A DNA stretch of 6,839 bases, from positions 1 to 6,839 of the forward strand of contig DAOVXH010000096.1 of NCBI GenBank assembly GCA_030636255.1, given 5' to 3'. Both the position numbers and the translations under genes were made by a program. The DNA is from Methanomassiliicoccales archaeon (GTDB taxonomy: Archaea; Thermoplasmatota; Thermoplasmata; SG8-5). Under the pieces are notes generated by a model. It was given only the letters and a program-made list of their open reading frames with translations. It was not told where the DNA came from and ran no database searches. The stretch's first letter is position 1. Every line of letters begins with the position of its first letter. Shown here in pieces: positions 1 to 6,201 of this stretch.

Positions 1-253
1 CATCATACTTGTCGGTGGCCAGTGCGCTGAGTAGGACAATATATAATGCCTTTTTGCCTTCAAGAACCTTCTTTAAAATCCCCAGATATGCAATCAGTGA
101 TTTGCCGCTGGCTGTTGGCACTGCAATAACTGTACTTTTTCCAGCCAGAACATGTTCCAGTGCTTCGGCCTGTGGAGGGTAGAGCTCCTCAATTCCCTTG
201 CTGGATATGATGTCAATAATTTTCTTGTCCATGTCAACATCGGCTAACTTCAT
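1..253 (-). CDS. hel308: Hel308-type superfamily 2 DNA helicase, N-terminal part (runs off the window)
   Basis: Translation from the ATG at 253 gives 84 codons with no stop before the window edge. The protein shows, in order, a Q-motif region (ELYPPQAEAL, about residues 24-33), the Walker A/motif I segment PTASGKS (about residues 49-55), and a motif Ia region (ALYIVLLSALATDKYD) at the end. This order and the short N-terminal lead are those of archaeal Hel308/Ski2-like helicases, ATP-driven 3'-5' DNA unwinding enzymes acting at stalled forks; the role is family knowledge. The ATG overlaps the TGA of the upstream surface-protein gene (ATGA), and an AAGGT site lies a few bases upstream inside that gene, so coupled translation is likely. 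Motif Ia reads LLSALA where Hel308 proteins usually have PLRALA, which is odd. Other Ski2-family helicases remain possible because only the first domain is visible. Confidence 0.82.
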   Translation of the reverse strand, partial: MKLADVDMDKKIIDIISSKGIEELYPPQAEALEHVLAGKSTVIAVPTASGKSLIAYLGILKKVLEGKKALYIVLLSALATDKYD

Positions 254-3200
254 TCTTCAACTACCTTTTCGGCTGGTTCATCGCCCTGGACAATCTCTTC
301 CGGTCCTGATTCAGATGGCCTGTCTACAACGGTTTCTGGCTCATCCATAACTTCCTCTTCTCTGTCTGGTTCAGAAAACTTCTTGATTACAAGATAGACA
401 AGCAGAATCATGAGAGCTGCTAGAATAACTCCCAGAATGTAGTAAATAGTGTAATCTGTTCCAACACCCACCACTTCTATCTGGAACTGGTCCTGTTCTG
501 TCAGGGTTGAAGCTGAGTTGCCGGAAGAATCCGTGGCATTGACATAAAAGTAGATTGTGCCACTATTTCGCTGAGCCGGAATAGTGAACTCATAGATGTC
601 CCCATCAACATGCTGCATTGTTCTGGGTACCCACTGATTACCACTTACTGATTTGAAATAAAGTACCACTGTGTCCACTTCTATATTGTCTGTCACATTG
701 GCCCGGACAAGAACTTCTGTTTCATTTGCCCGATACACTGGCTCTGGAGTGCTAATCACCGGTGAAGAACGGTCCACAATTTCAATGGTGTAAAAAGTTG
801 TTGCATTGTAATTTTCAGAGCTGTCTTTTGCAGTTATATTGTAATGTAAACTACCAATCTCTGTTTGTGCTGGAATGGTATAATTATAGGTATTGGCCGA
901 ACCATTTGTTGTCTGGTTCATTGTGACATTGGTGAAAGAACCACCCACTGACCTGTAATTGAGTTCCACAGAATCCATGGATATCTCATCTGTTATCACG
1001 GCCCATATATCAATGGAAAAGAATACTTCCTGTTCTGTCATCTGAACATGGGAAATTTCTGGCTTCACGCCATCCACCACTGAAACATTGAAAAGTTGAC
1101 TTTGATTTGTATAATCATCAGGAAGCCTGGCAACATTACTAAATTCATCCTCGGCCTCGATGTAATAGTACATTTGGCCAATAGACTGTTGAGCCATAAT
1201 AGTTGCAGAATAAGAATCTGAGTCTGAATCGGTTATGGCCATGATAATAGAGTTTGTTGGAGATAAATCACCTACTCCCTGATAGAACAATCTTACCTGG
1301 TCAACAGTGCCCCACTGGTCCGTGACAATTGCCATGACTGTGTATTCCATGTCATAACTAACAGTTATCTGGCTTGGGGAATGTTCTATCCTTGGTGGGT
1401 CCACGTCTGCGCTGGTTGTGAAAGTTACAGTGTAGGCAGTTGCCAGGGAATTACCTGCAAGGTCAGTAGCAGTGGCTTCAATGGAAAATGAATAGCTGGA
1501 TGTGGAATATCTGGGGATAACCGATGGCTCAATATTTTGGTCTGGTGTGAAGGATACTTTGTTTCCATAGGCATTCCAGTCTCCTTGATTATTGGTGCAA
1601 TCGCCAACATACCATGTATTGGTGCCGTCTGTCCATGAGAAGGCCACCTCCACAGATACCTTGTCCATTGGCTCAGAGAAAGTAATTGTGAAATCAGTGA
1701 ATATTGATACGTCTGTGGCACCGTCCAGGGGGTCGCTGGACATGATATAGGGCGCCCAATCATCTGTAAGGGTTGTTGTCTTGAAGAAAATATTGTTGCT
1801 TATCATCCAGGTAAATGAGGTTTGGTTGAATTTATCCACATAAACATCGTATATATGGGACTGTAGAGCCGCTGAAAAATTAAGGTCCACAATATCTGCA
1901 AAGTTTAAGCCACCATCATATGATACATGGGACATTAAGTGGTAATTATTATCTGTGCTTTGATTCCGATAGGTGACCCATATAGTAGAGCCGTCAGGAC
2001 TGCCTGCAACTGAGGGGGCCTGTGCATCAATGGCGATTGTCTGGGCTATGCTGAAATTATTGGAAGAATTAGCATATCTCACGCCAGAACCTGTACCATA
2101 TTGCCAAACAACATGGGCAGTTCCATCATCCTCAACAAATATCTCTGGTGTTGATTCAGAAGTTGTTTTGGTTGCAATGCCCTTGTTCTTTCCGAAGCTA
2201 TCGCCGCCATCTGTGCTGTTGACGAAATAAATATCTTCTTGGCCACTCCTGTAATCATACCATACCAGGGAGATGTTTCCAGAGGCATCCACTCCAATAT
2301 CTGGCCTCAATCTATTTCTTGAAAAACTGTCAGATACAAGTATAGGTAATTCGAATGAAAGGCCACCATCACTGGAAACTGCACAATATATCTGATTTTC
2401 GCCCATTCCATATTGATTAGAAATACCTCCAGCAGTGACAAGGTTTGTACCATCTGTGGACCAGTCAACTGATTGAACACTGTTCTGGTGACCAGGAAGT
2501 TCGTCCCGCTCAAGGCCTGTTGCTTCATCCCAAATTTTTGCATTTGGGTCAGATGCTCCGGATGCTATGTATCGAATAGGGTGCCAGTCAATTGAATTTA
2601 CCCGACCAGTATGCTGAGAACTAAGCCATGATATGTCAGTGGTATCTGAGATATTTACCAATGCAATAGAGTTATTTCCCAAACCTACCGAAATATGAGT
2701 ATCGTCCGGGGACCAGGAAAGAGAGTTAACAAAATATCCAATGTTTATTGCCTTAAAGCTTGCACCAGTCACAGAGTCCCATATCCTGAGATTGGAGTCT
2801 TTACCGCCAGATGCGACATATGTGCCATTATGTGAGAAAGCTATGTCATAGACCGAATTGCTATGGGTGCTTGTCCAACTGGTATTGTCAGCCATGTTCC
2901 AGACAGTGACATTGTAGTGCTGACTGGGCAATCCTGTAGGGGTGCTTGTGCCATAGCGGCCATTGTATGCTGCTGCCAGGTAGGTTCCATTTGGAGAGAA
3001 TGATATTGCATTCACATAGTTTTGAGTGGGGGTGCCATCAGTACTATTAAACTGGGTAATGATGCTCCAGTCAGTGGTATTGAACAGGGTGATATTAAAA
3101 TCATGTGAGCCTGCTGCCAGTATTGTGCCGTCTGCGGACCAGTTCACTGCTGTAGCATAATTTTCATAAGTTGTAACATTTCTTATAAAATCTCCATCAG

Positions 3201-3879
3201 AGGAATCCCAGAGCTTGACAGTATTATCCTCTGAAGCTGAAGCCAGCATTGTGCCATCTGGAGAATATTCAACATCCATTACTGCCTCGGCATGTCCCTC
3301 TATCTCACGGGCCAGGGTACCGTTATTACCCCACCAAATTCGAATTGTTGGGTCAGAACGATATTCCTCCCATGCAACTGCAACCTTATCACCGTTCAGG
3401 TCCATTGATGGATTTGACTGGGTCCCTTCATCATGATTACTAACATGCATTTCTGTAAATGTCATTCCCCTATCTTCAGAACGGCCAATTACAATATCGC
3501 CACCATCTGCATAACTGTCCTGCCAGGCTATCAAAAGATTTCCATCATCAGTCACTCCAGATTCTGGACTTGTCTGAGAGCCTTCGGTATTGTCGTTCAC
3601 AGTGATGGCAGGAGAAAAAGAAGTTCCATTATTAGAGGAATAAGAAAGAAGAACATCTGTGAAACCATCATCCATTTTCTGAGACCAGGTTACATAAATG
3701 GGTCCATTATCATCTGAGCAAATACCGAGTCCCTCCTTGGTATCTGAGTTTCCGGTCACAATGACTGGATTAGGAGTGAACTCTATTTCTGCATTTACCA
3801 GAGGGGCAAAGCTGATTAGGCCTACAAGGGTGCTGGTCGAAACCAGTGCTAGAATTATCAATATGGATTTAGCCTTCAC
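250..3879 (-). CDS. Giant secreted, membrane-anchored surface protein: BNR propeller with nested WD40 propeller, Big_5 and Ig-like domains
   Basis: Numbering is from the GTG at 3879 (1,209 aa); a TTG at 3900 would add 7 residues. A signal peptide (1-30, ending PLVNA) is followed by BNR/Asp-box blades (from about 49) with S-x-D-x-G-x-x-F-like motifs at 81-88, 134-141, 502-509, 555-562 and 653-660. A seven-repeat WD40 propeller (about 177-487, with VKLWD, LRIWD and AKIWD endings) lies inside the third blade. A Big_5/SbsA-like domain (about 710-824, ITFSEPMD) and three Ig-like domains (about 828-936, 939-1037, 1039-1138) come next, then a membrane helix (about 1145-1165) and an acidic cytoplasmic tail. 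Roughly thirty N-x-S/T sequons fit a glycosylated surface protein. The Asp-box fold recalls sialidases, but I see no catalytic set, so binding, adhesion or scaffolding is more likely than hydrolysis. The GTG was chosen because AAGGTG sits 6 nt upstream and leaves a normal signal peptide. The gene overlaps the helicase gene by four bases. Confidence 0.93.
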   Translation of the reverse strand: MKAKSILIILALVSTSTLVGLISFAPLVNAEIEFTPNPVIVTGNSDTKEGLGICSDDNGPIYVTWSQKMDDGFTDVLLSYSSNNGTSFSPAITVNDNTEGSQTSPESGVTDDGNLLIAWQDSYADGGDIVIGRSEDRGMTFTEMHVSNHDEGTQSNPSMDLNGDKVAVAWEEYRSDPTIRIWWGNNGTLAREIEGHAEAVMDVEYSPDGTMLASASEDNTVKLWDSSDGDFIRNVTTYENYATAVNWSADGTILAAGSHDFNITLFNTTDWSIITQFNSTDGTPTQNYVNAISFSPNGTYLAAAYNGRYGTSTPTGLPSQHYNVTVWNMADNTSWTSTHSNSVYDIAFSHNGTYVASGGKDSNLRIWDSVTGASFKAINIGYFVNSLSWSPDDTHISVGLGNNSIALVNISDTTDISWLSSQHTGRVNSIDWHPIRYIASGASDPNAKIWDEATGLERDELPGHQNSVQSVDWSTDGTNLVTAGGISNQYGMGENQIYCAVSSDGGLSFELPILVSDSFSRNRLRPDIGVDASGNISLVWYDYRSGQEDIYFVNSTDGGDSFGKNKGIATKTTSESTPEIFVEDDGTAHVVWQYGTGSGVRYANSSNNFSIAQTIAIDAQAPSVAGSPDGSTIWVTYRNQSTDNNYHLMSHVSYDGGLNFADIVDLNFSAALQSHIYDVYVDKFNQTSFTWMISNNIFFKTTTLTDDWAPYIMSSDPLDGATDVSIFTDFTITFSEPMDKVSVEVAFSWTDGTNTWYVGDCTNNQGDWNAYGNKVSFTPDQNIEPSVIPRYSTSSYSFSIEATATDLAGNSLATAYTVTFTTSADVDPPRIEHSPSQITVSYDMEYTVMAIVTDQWGTVDQVRLFYQGVGDLSPTNSIIMAITDSDSDSYSATIMAQQSIGQMYYYIEAEDEFSNVARLPDDYTNQSQLFNVSVVDGVKPEISHVQMTEQEVFFSIDIWAVITDEISMDSVELNYRSVGGSFTNVTMNQTTNGSANTYNYTIPAQTEIGSLHYNITAKDSSENYNATTFYTIEIVDRSSPVISTPEPVYRANETEVLVRANVTDNIEVDTVVLYFKSVSGNQWVPRTMQHVDGDIYEFTIPAQRNSGTIYFYVNATDSSGNSASTLTEQDQFQIEVVGVGTDYTIYYILGVILAALMILLVYLVIKKFSEPDREEEVMDEPETVVDRPSESGPEEIVQGDEPAEKVVEE

Positions 3880-3885
3880 AATATG

Positions 3886-3891
3886 CACCTT
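3886..3891 (-). promoter_or_regulatory. Ribosome binding site deciding the GTG start of the surface-protein gene
   Basis: The minus strand reads AAGGTG here, six bases ahead of the GTG at 3879. It matches the GGAGGTGA type complementary to archaeal 16S rRNA ends. The in-frame TTG at 3900 has no such site in front of it, so the GTG is preferred. Confidence 0.6.
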
Positions 3892-3913
3892 TTTCCACAA
3901 CTTAATTTCAACA

Positions 3914-3943
3914 TTGTATAGTATTCTGTATTATAGGTTTTTC
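3914..3943 (-). promoter_or_regulatory. Promoter of the surface-protein gene (BRE/TATA)
   Basis: On the minus strand an A-rich BRE-like stretch (GAAAAACC) runs into CTATAATA (3936-3929), the best TATA box. Initiation about 25 nt downstream would fall near 3907, giving a leader of roughly 28 nt that contains the AAGGTG site. A second TATA-like ACTATACAAT (about 3923-3914) could start transcription closer to the GTG. The rest of 3944-4056 is AT-rich with no gene. Confidence 0.5.
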
Positions 3944-4056
3944 ATTGTCGATTAATTCTTCTGTAGCCGAAAATGATGTATTGAAGTGCCGGACATAAAT
4001 ATTACAATATTCATAATAAAAGCTCTATTTTTTAGGTAGCCAGTATATTAAAATTT

Positions 4057-4090
4057 GGTTAATATATAATTACCTTAACCTTTAAATAGG
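4057..4090 (+). promoter_or_regulatory. Promoter and candidate operator of the ribbon-helix-helix gene
   Basis: TTTAAATA at 4081-4088, preceded by ACC, is a good archaeal TATA box, with initiation expected near 4110. Immediately upstream GGTTAA (4057-4062) and TTAACC (4075-4080) form an inverted repeat with a 12-bp spacer that covers the BRE position. A dimeric ribbon-helix-helix protein binding there would block TFB/TBP, so autorepression is a reasonable inference. Confidence 0.5.
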
Positions 4091-4107
4091 AGTATAGTAA
4101 TACACTG

Positions 4108-4140
4108 TTGTCGGACAAGCGTATGTCAAGCGAGGTACGC
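4108..4140 (+). promoter_or_regulatory. Leader with two small inverted repeats
   Basis: The predicted transcription start falls at an 11-bp palindrome, TTGTCGGACAA (4108-4118). It is followed directly by GCGTA (4119-4123) and TACGC (4136-4140), which can form a 5-bp hairpin in the leader. These could be operator half-sites or RNA structure; nothing in the sequence decides between them. Confidence 0.3.
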
Positions 4141-4164
4141 GAAAGGTACAAATAGGTGATATGA

Positions 4165-4401
4165 ATGAACCCCGACAGCGAGAAAGTTACCATCCGAATA
4201 CCAAAGCGGTATCTTCGGTCAATTGACTTTCTGGTAAAAGCTGATGACTTCCCGTCTCGGTCTGAAGCAATCCGCGCAGCAATCAGGGACATGGTCTATG
4301 ACCGTATAGAAATGGTTCCAGACAAGCTGCAGAAAATGGCGGATGCGGAAAGAGCCGTGACAAATGCAGAAGCTCTCGAGAAAGAGCTCCTGACAAAGTA
4401 A
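4165..4401 (+). CDS. Ribbon-helix-helix (CopG/CdrS-like) transcriptional regulator
   Basis: The 78-aa product has the ribbon-helix-helix layout. Residues 6-13 (EKVTIRIP) are the DNA-contacting strand with alternating K/T/R, about 14-27 form helix A, and 30-46 (PSRSEAIRAAIRDMVY) form helix B with the typical SRSEAIR turn. Residues 47-78 are a charged, probably helical extension. Family members bind operators as dimers of intertwined strands. In haloarchaea the similar CdrS regulates ftsZ2 and other cell-division genes; no ftsZ is seen here, so that role is not claimed. The start at 4165 is set by GGTGA at 4155-4159, five bases upstream; the ATG at 4161 is out of frame. It has its own TATA box and palindromes, suggesting autoregulation, and is transcribed away from the surface-protein gene. 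Confidence 0.9.
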   Translation: MNPDSEKVTIRIPKRYLRSIDFLVKADDFPSRSEAIRAAIRDMVYDRIEMVPDKLQKMADAERAVTNAEALEKELLTK

Positions 4402-4522
4402 GGGAAACATTAGGGAGGCCCGCATGGGTCCTGGATGCACTAACCCCCACGCACCTAAGAGGGATGGGATCCCCTAAAAATTGGGTTAGGATTCGAATCA
4501 CACATCACGATTACCTCCCCCC
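4402..4522 (+). other. GC-rich, foldable 3' region after the regulator gene; possible structured RNA
   Basis: This stretch is clearly richer in G and C than the AT-rich spacers around it and has no convincing ORF. Several stems can be drawn: CTAACCC (4440-4446) with GGGTTAG (4483-4489), GGGAT (4461-4465) with ATCCC (4469-4473), GCAT (4422-4425) with ATGC (4435-4438), and GGGAGG (4413-4418) with CCTCCC. Some compete: CCTAA (4454-4458) can also take TTAGG (4486-4490). A 10-bp palindrome, GATTCGAATC, lies near 4490-4499. It ends in C6T8, so it is the 3' UTR of the regulator mRNA, or a small RNA released from it. I do not recognise a known RNA family. Confidence 0.4.
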
Positions 4523-4583
4523 TTTTTTTTATTTTTCCTCGATAGCGCCTGCGCTATCAAAAATTAAAAAAAAGCCAGGGGAG
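4515..4583. repeat. Long interrupted palindrome (cruciform-capable) between convergent transcripts
   Basis: The centre is an 8-bp perfect inverted repeat, GATAGCGC (4541-4548) and GCGCTATC (4551-4558). Moving outward, T5 (4532-4536) pairs with A5 (4559-4563), T8 (4523-4530) with A8 (4566-4573), and CTCCCC (4515-4520) with GGGGAG (4578-4583). Only a CCTC bulge and a few other unpaired bases interrupt the roughly 28 pairs. The layout puts a T run on each strand ahead of the GC hairpin, so it can stop transcripts from both sides. Confidence 0.7.
4521..4536 (+). terminator. Poly-T terminator of the regulator transcript
   Basis: CC followed by T8 (4523-4530), A and T5 (4532-4536) follows the GC-rich region. 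Poly-T runs on the coding strand are the standard archaeal termination signal, and this one fits the end of the upstream gene. Confidence 0.65.
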
Positions 4584-4600
4584 CTGCAGGGCAGTTCCCC
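4566..4600 (-). terminator. Hairpin plus T8 terminator for a minus-strand transcript
   Basis: On the minus strand, 4600-4578 forms a hairpin of nine base pairs with one mismatch (outer GGGGA/TCCCC, inner CTGC/GCAG, loop CCT). After TGGC it runs into T8 (4573-4566), then AATTTTT. This is a strong terminator shape and is oriented only for transcription coming from the right, where no gene is otherwise evident. Confidence 0.5.
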
Positions 4601-4765
4601 GATGCCGAGAAAATAAGTTCGAAAACCGCAAAGGCGTTTTTCTCGCTCGTATGGCCGGCCCATTTTTCAAACTTTGAAAACAATAGCGTTGTAACATTTT
4701 GTACAAGCAAAGTAGCGAAACGTAATTCCAGTCAACCCGACGTATTTTTCCAGAACAATCGCACA
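4574..4765 (-). ncRNA. Possible minus-strand non-coding RNA ending at the T8 run
   Basis: The 200 bp between the palindrome and the serpin promoter contains no believable protein, yet ends on the minus strand in a hairpin/T8 terminator. Other visible structure includes CGAGAAAA (4606-4613) with TTTTCTCG (4638-4645) enclosing a small CGC/GCG hairpin, GGCCGGCC (4653-4660), and a 17-bp palindrome TTTTCAAACTTTGAAAA (4664-4680). The TATATA at 4782-4788 reads as a TATA box on both strands, so a divergent start near 4760 is possible. No known family is recognised. The alternative is plain serpin upstream DNA. Confidence 0.28.
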
Positions 4766-4780
4766 ATCCCGCCAATTTAC

Positions 4781-4815
4781 TTATATATTTCAGAAACTTA
4801 GTGTTAACTGGGTGA
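4781..4815 (+). promoter_or_regulatory. Promoter and ribosome binding site of the serpin gene
   Basis: TTATATATTT (4781-4790) is the TATA box; initiation is expected near 4810, leaving a leader of only about ten bases. GGTGA (4811-4815) lies five bases before the ATG at 4821 and decides that start over the GTG at 4812, which is itself part of the binding site. Confidence 0.6.
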
Positions 4816-4820
4816 AGCAT

Positions 4821-6071
4821 ATGAAAAAAGCAATATTGAGCATTATTATCGTGATAGCACTGATTACTGTGGCTGTTGTTTCCATAAACTGGATTGGTAG
4901 AGATTTCTCATCCTCCAATGAACCTCCAACTGACATGGCTGGACTAATTGAATGCAGTAATGATTTTTCATTTGATATGTATCAGGAGCTGGCCGGCGAT
5001 GAAAATGTGTTCTTCTCGCCATACAGCATAACCACCGCAATGGGAATGGCATATGAGGGGGCTAGGGGAGAAACTGCCACTGAGATGGCTAGTGTTTTGA
5101 ACTTCCCCACAGACAATCAAACAAGACTTGACATAATGAAGGCCTTCCAGAGCGAGCTAAATAAGGAAAGCGAAGCCTATGAACTGGCCACAGCAAACGC
5201 CTACTGGCTCAGGCAGGGTGAATATCTTAATTCAGAATACAGGAATGCGATAGAATCCTATTACCTGGCACATGGTGAAGAGCTAGATTTCGCAGGTGAT
5301 TCCTCTGGCTCTATAGAAACAATCAATGCCTGGGTGGAGGAGCAAACCAATGATAAAATTCAGGATTTGTTACCATCTGGCAGCATAACACCCGAGACAT
5401 ATCTGGTCCTAACCAATGCCATTTACTTCCTGTCAGACTGGAAATATCAGTTTGATGCAAATGCCACCGAGAACAGAACATTCTATATGGGAAACAATTG
5501 TACCACAATGGTAGAGGCCATGCACATGAATGATATGGAAATTGATTTTAATTATTCTGAAAATGGAGACGTCCAGATGCTTCAACTTCCTTATATGAAA
5601 AATGAATTATCAATGTACATAATGCTTCCAAAAGATGATGATATAGCCTCGCTTGAGTCAGAATTAAATTATGATTATTTCAATGACCTGAAAGATGATA
5701 TGTCCCAGGAATGGATGGATATATATCTTCCAAAATTTGAATTCGAGCAGAAATACAGCCTAGTTAATAATCTGACCAATATGGGTATGCCAACTGCCTT
5801 TGGGAGTGGTGCTGATTTCTCTGGCATAAAAGCTAATTCAGGCCCATTGGCCATTGGTGAAGTTATTCATCAATCCTTTGTGAAAGTTGATGAGGAAGGA
5901 ACAGAGGCTGCTGCCGCAACGGCTGTAATAATGTATGATAACGCAGTCATAGGTGGTTCCAATCCAGAACCAATCCTGTTCGATGCAGACCACTCGTTCA
6001 TCTTCTTCATACAGCATGAAAGCACTGGCCAGATACTTTTCATGGGCAAGGTCGGCAATCCAAATGCATAG
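4821..6071 (+). CDS. Serpin (family I4 serine/cysteine protease inhibitor), membrane-anchored or secreted
   Basis: The 416-aa product begins with a hydrophobic helix (about 4-24, signal peptide or uncleaved anchor), a short linker, then a full-length serpin domain (about 42-414). Landmarks are FFSPYSI (64-70), INAWVEEQTNDKI (168-180), LTNAIYF (197-203), the hinge EEGTEAAAATA (358-368), and F-D-A-D-H-S-F-I-F-F-I (387-397), which fits the PROSITE serpin signature. The small-residue hinge predicts an inhibitory serpin that traps a protease by loop insertion. Counting from Gly360 as P15 puts P1 at Asn374 and P2 at Asp373; the downstream loop is long, so P1 may shift. It lacks a lipobox. It probably acts outside the membrane, protecting against a secreted or foreign protease; the target is unknown. 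Serpins are patchy in archaea, so transfer is possible, but codon use looks like the neighbours. Confidence 0.96.
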   Translation: MKKAILSIIIVIALITVAVVSINWIGRDFSSSNEPPTDMAGLIECSNDFSFDMYQELAGDENVFFSPYSITTAMGMAYEGARGETATEMASVLNFPTDNQTRLDIMKAFQSELNKESEAYELATANAYWLRQGEYLNSEYRNAIESYYLAHGEELDFAGDSSGSIETINAWVEEQTNDKIQDLLPSGSITPETYLVLTNAIYFLSDWKYQFDANATENRTFYMGNNCTTMVEAMHMNDMEIDFNYSENGDVQMLQLPYMKNELSMYIMLPKDDDIASLESELNYDYFNDLKDDMSQEWMDIYLPKFEFEQKYSLVNNLTNMGMPTAFGSGADFSGIKANSGPLAIGEVIHQSFVKVDEEGTEAAAATAVIMYDNAVIGGSNPEPILFDADHSFIFFIQHESTGQILFMGKVGNPNA

Positions 6072-6078
6072 TCCACAT

Positions 6079-6099
6079 ATCATTAATTTTATATTGTAG
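6079..6099 (+). repeat. Direct repeat copy 1: decayed duplicate of the hisS promoter/start region
   Basis: This 21-bp AT-rich segment (begins ATCATTAATT, ends ATTGTAG) is identical to 6771-6791. Both are followed by a GGA and, 37-39 bp after the repeat start, by ATGCC. Here that ATG (6116-6118) reads only Met-Pro then TAG, so this copy leads to no gene. It begins eight bases after the serpin stop codon. Confidence 0.75.
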
Positions 6100-6140
6100 G
6101 GGATTTGCCTGAAACATGCCCTAGTTTTCACTGTAAAATT

Positions 6141-6158
6141 AAAAAAAAGAAAAAAGGG
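6141..6158 (-). terminator. Poly-T terminator of the small secreted-protein gene
   Basis: The minus strand reads CCC, T6, C, T8 and then AATTTTAC (6158 to about 6134), about 45 bases after the stop codon of the 130-aa gene. It also marks the end of the converging serpin transcript, for which I see no strong T run of its own. Confidence 0.55.
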
Positions 6159-6201
6159 TTTATAGATTTCATTTGGTAGGTTGAATGATTGCCCATTTCA
6201 A

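Noticed and set aside
295..3750. A catalytic sialidase reading of the BNR region
   Set aside because: Asp-box motifs mark only the fold; I could not find the arginine triad, tyrosine/glutamate pair or FRIP motif of sialidases.
1425..3955. Several short open frames on both strands inside and near the large surface-protein gene
   Set aside because: They lie over a continuous 1,200-codon frame with clear domains, and none has a promoter, binding site or recognisable motif.
4486..4505. A tRNA T-loop-like TTCGAAT sequence
   Set aside because: The flanking five bases do not pair on either strand, and no acceptor or anticodon arm can be drawn; the resemblance comes from the palindrome GATTCGAATC.
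4557..4820. An 87-codon minus-strand open frame upstream of the serpin
   Set aside because: It starts inside the serpin start region, has no ribosome binding site, and its last codons read through the hairpin/T8 terminator (ending LPWLFFNF); composition is not protein-like.
4812..4820. GTG at 4812 as the serpin start
   Set aside because: The GTG is part of the GGTGA ribosome binding site, which is correctly spaced for the ATG at 4821.
5838..6131. Minus-strand open frames over the 3' end of the serpin
   Set aside because: They run antisense to the conserved reactive loop and signature of the serpin and show no independent gene signals.
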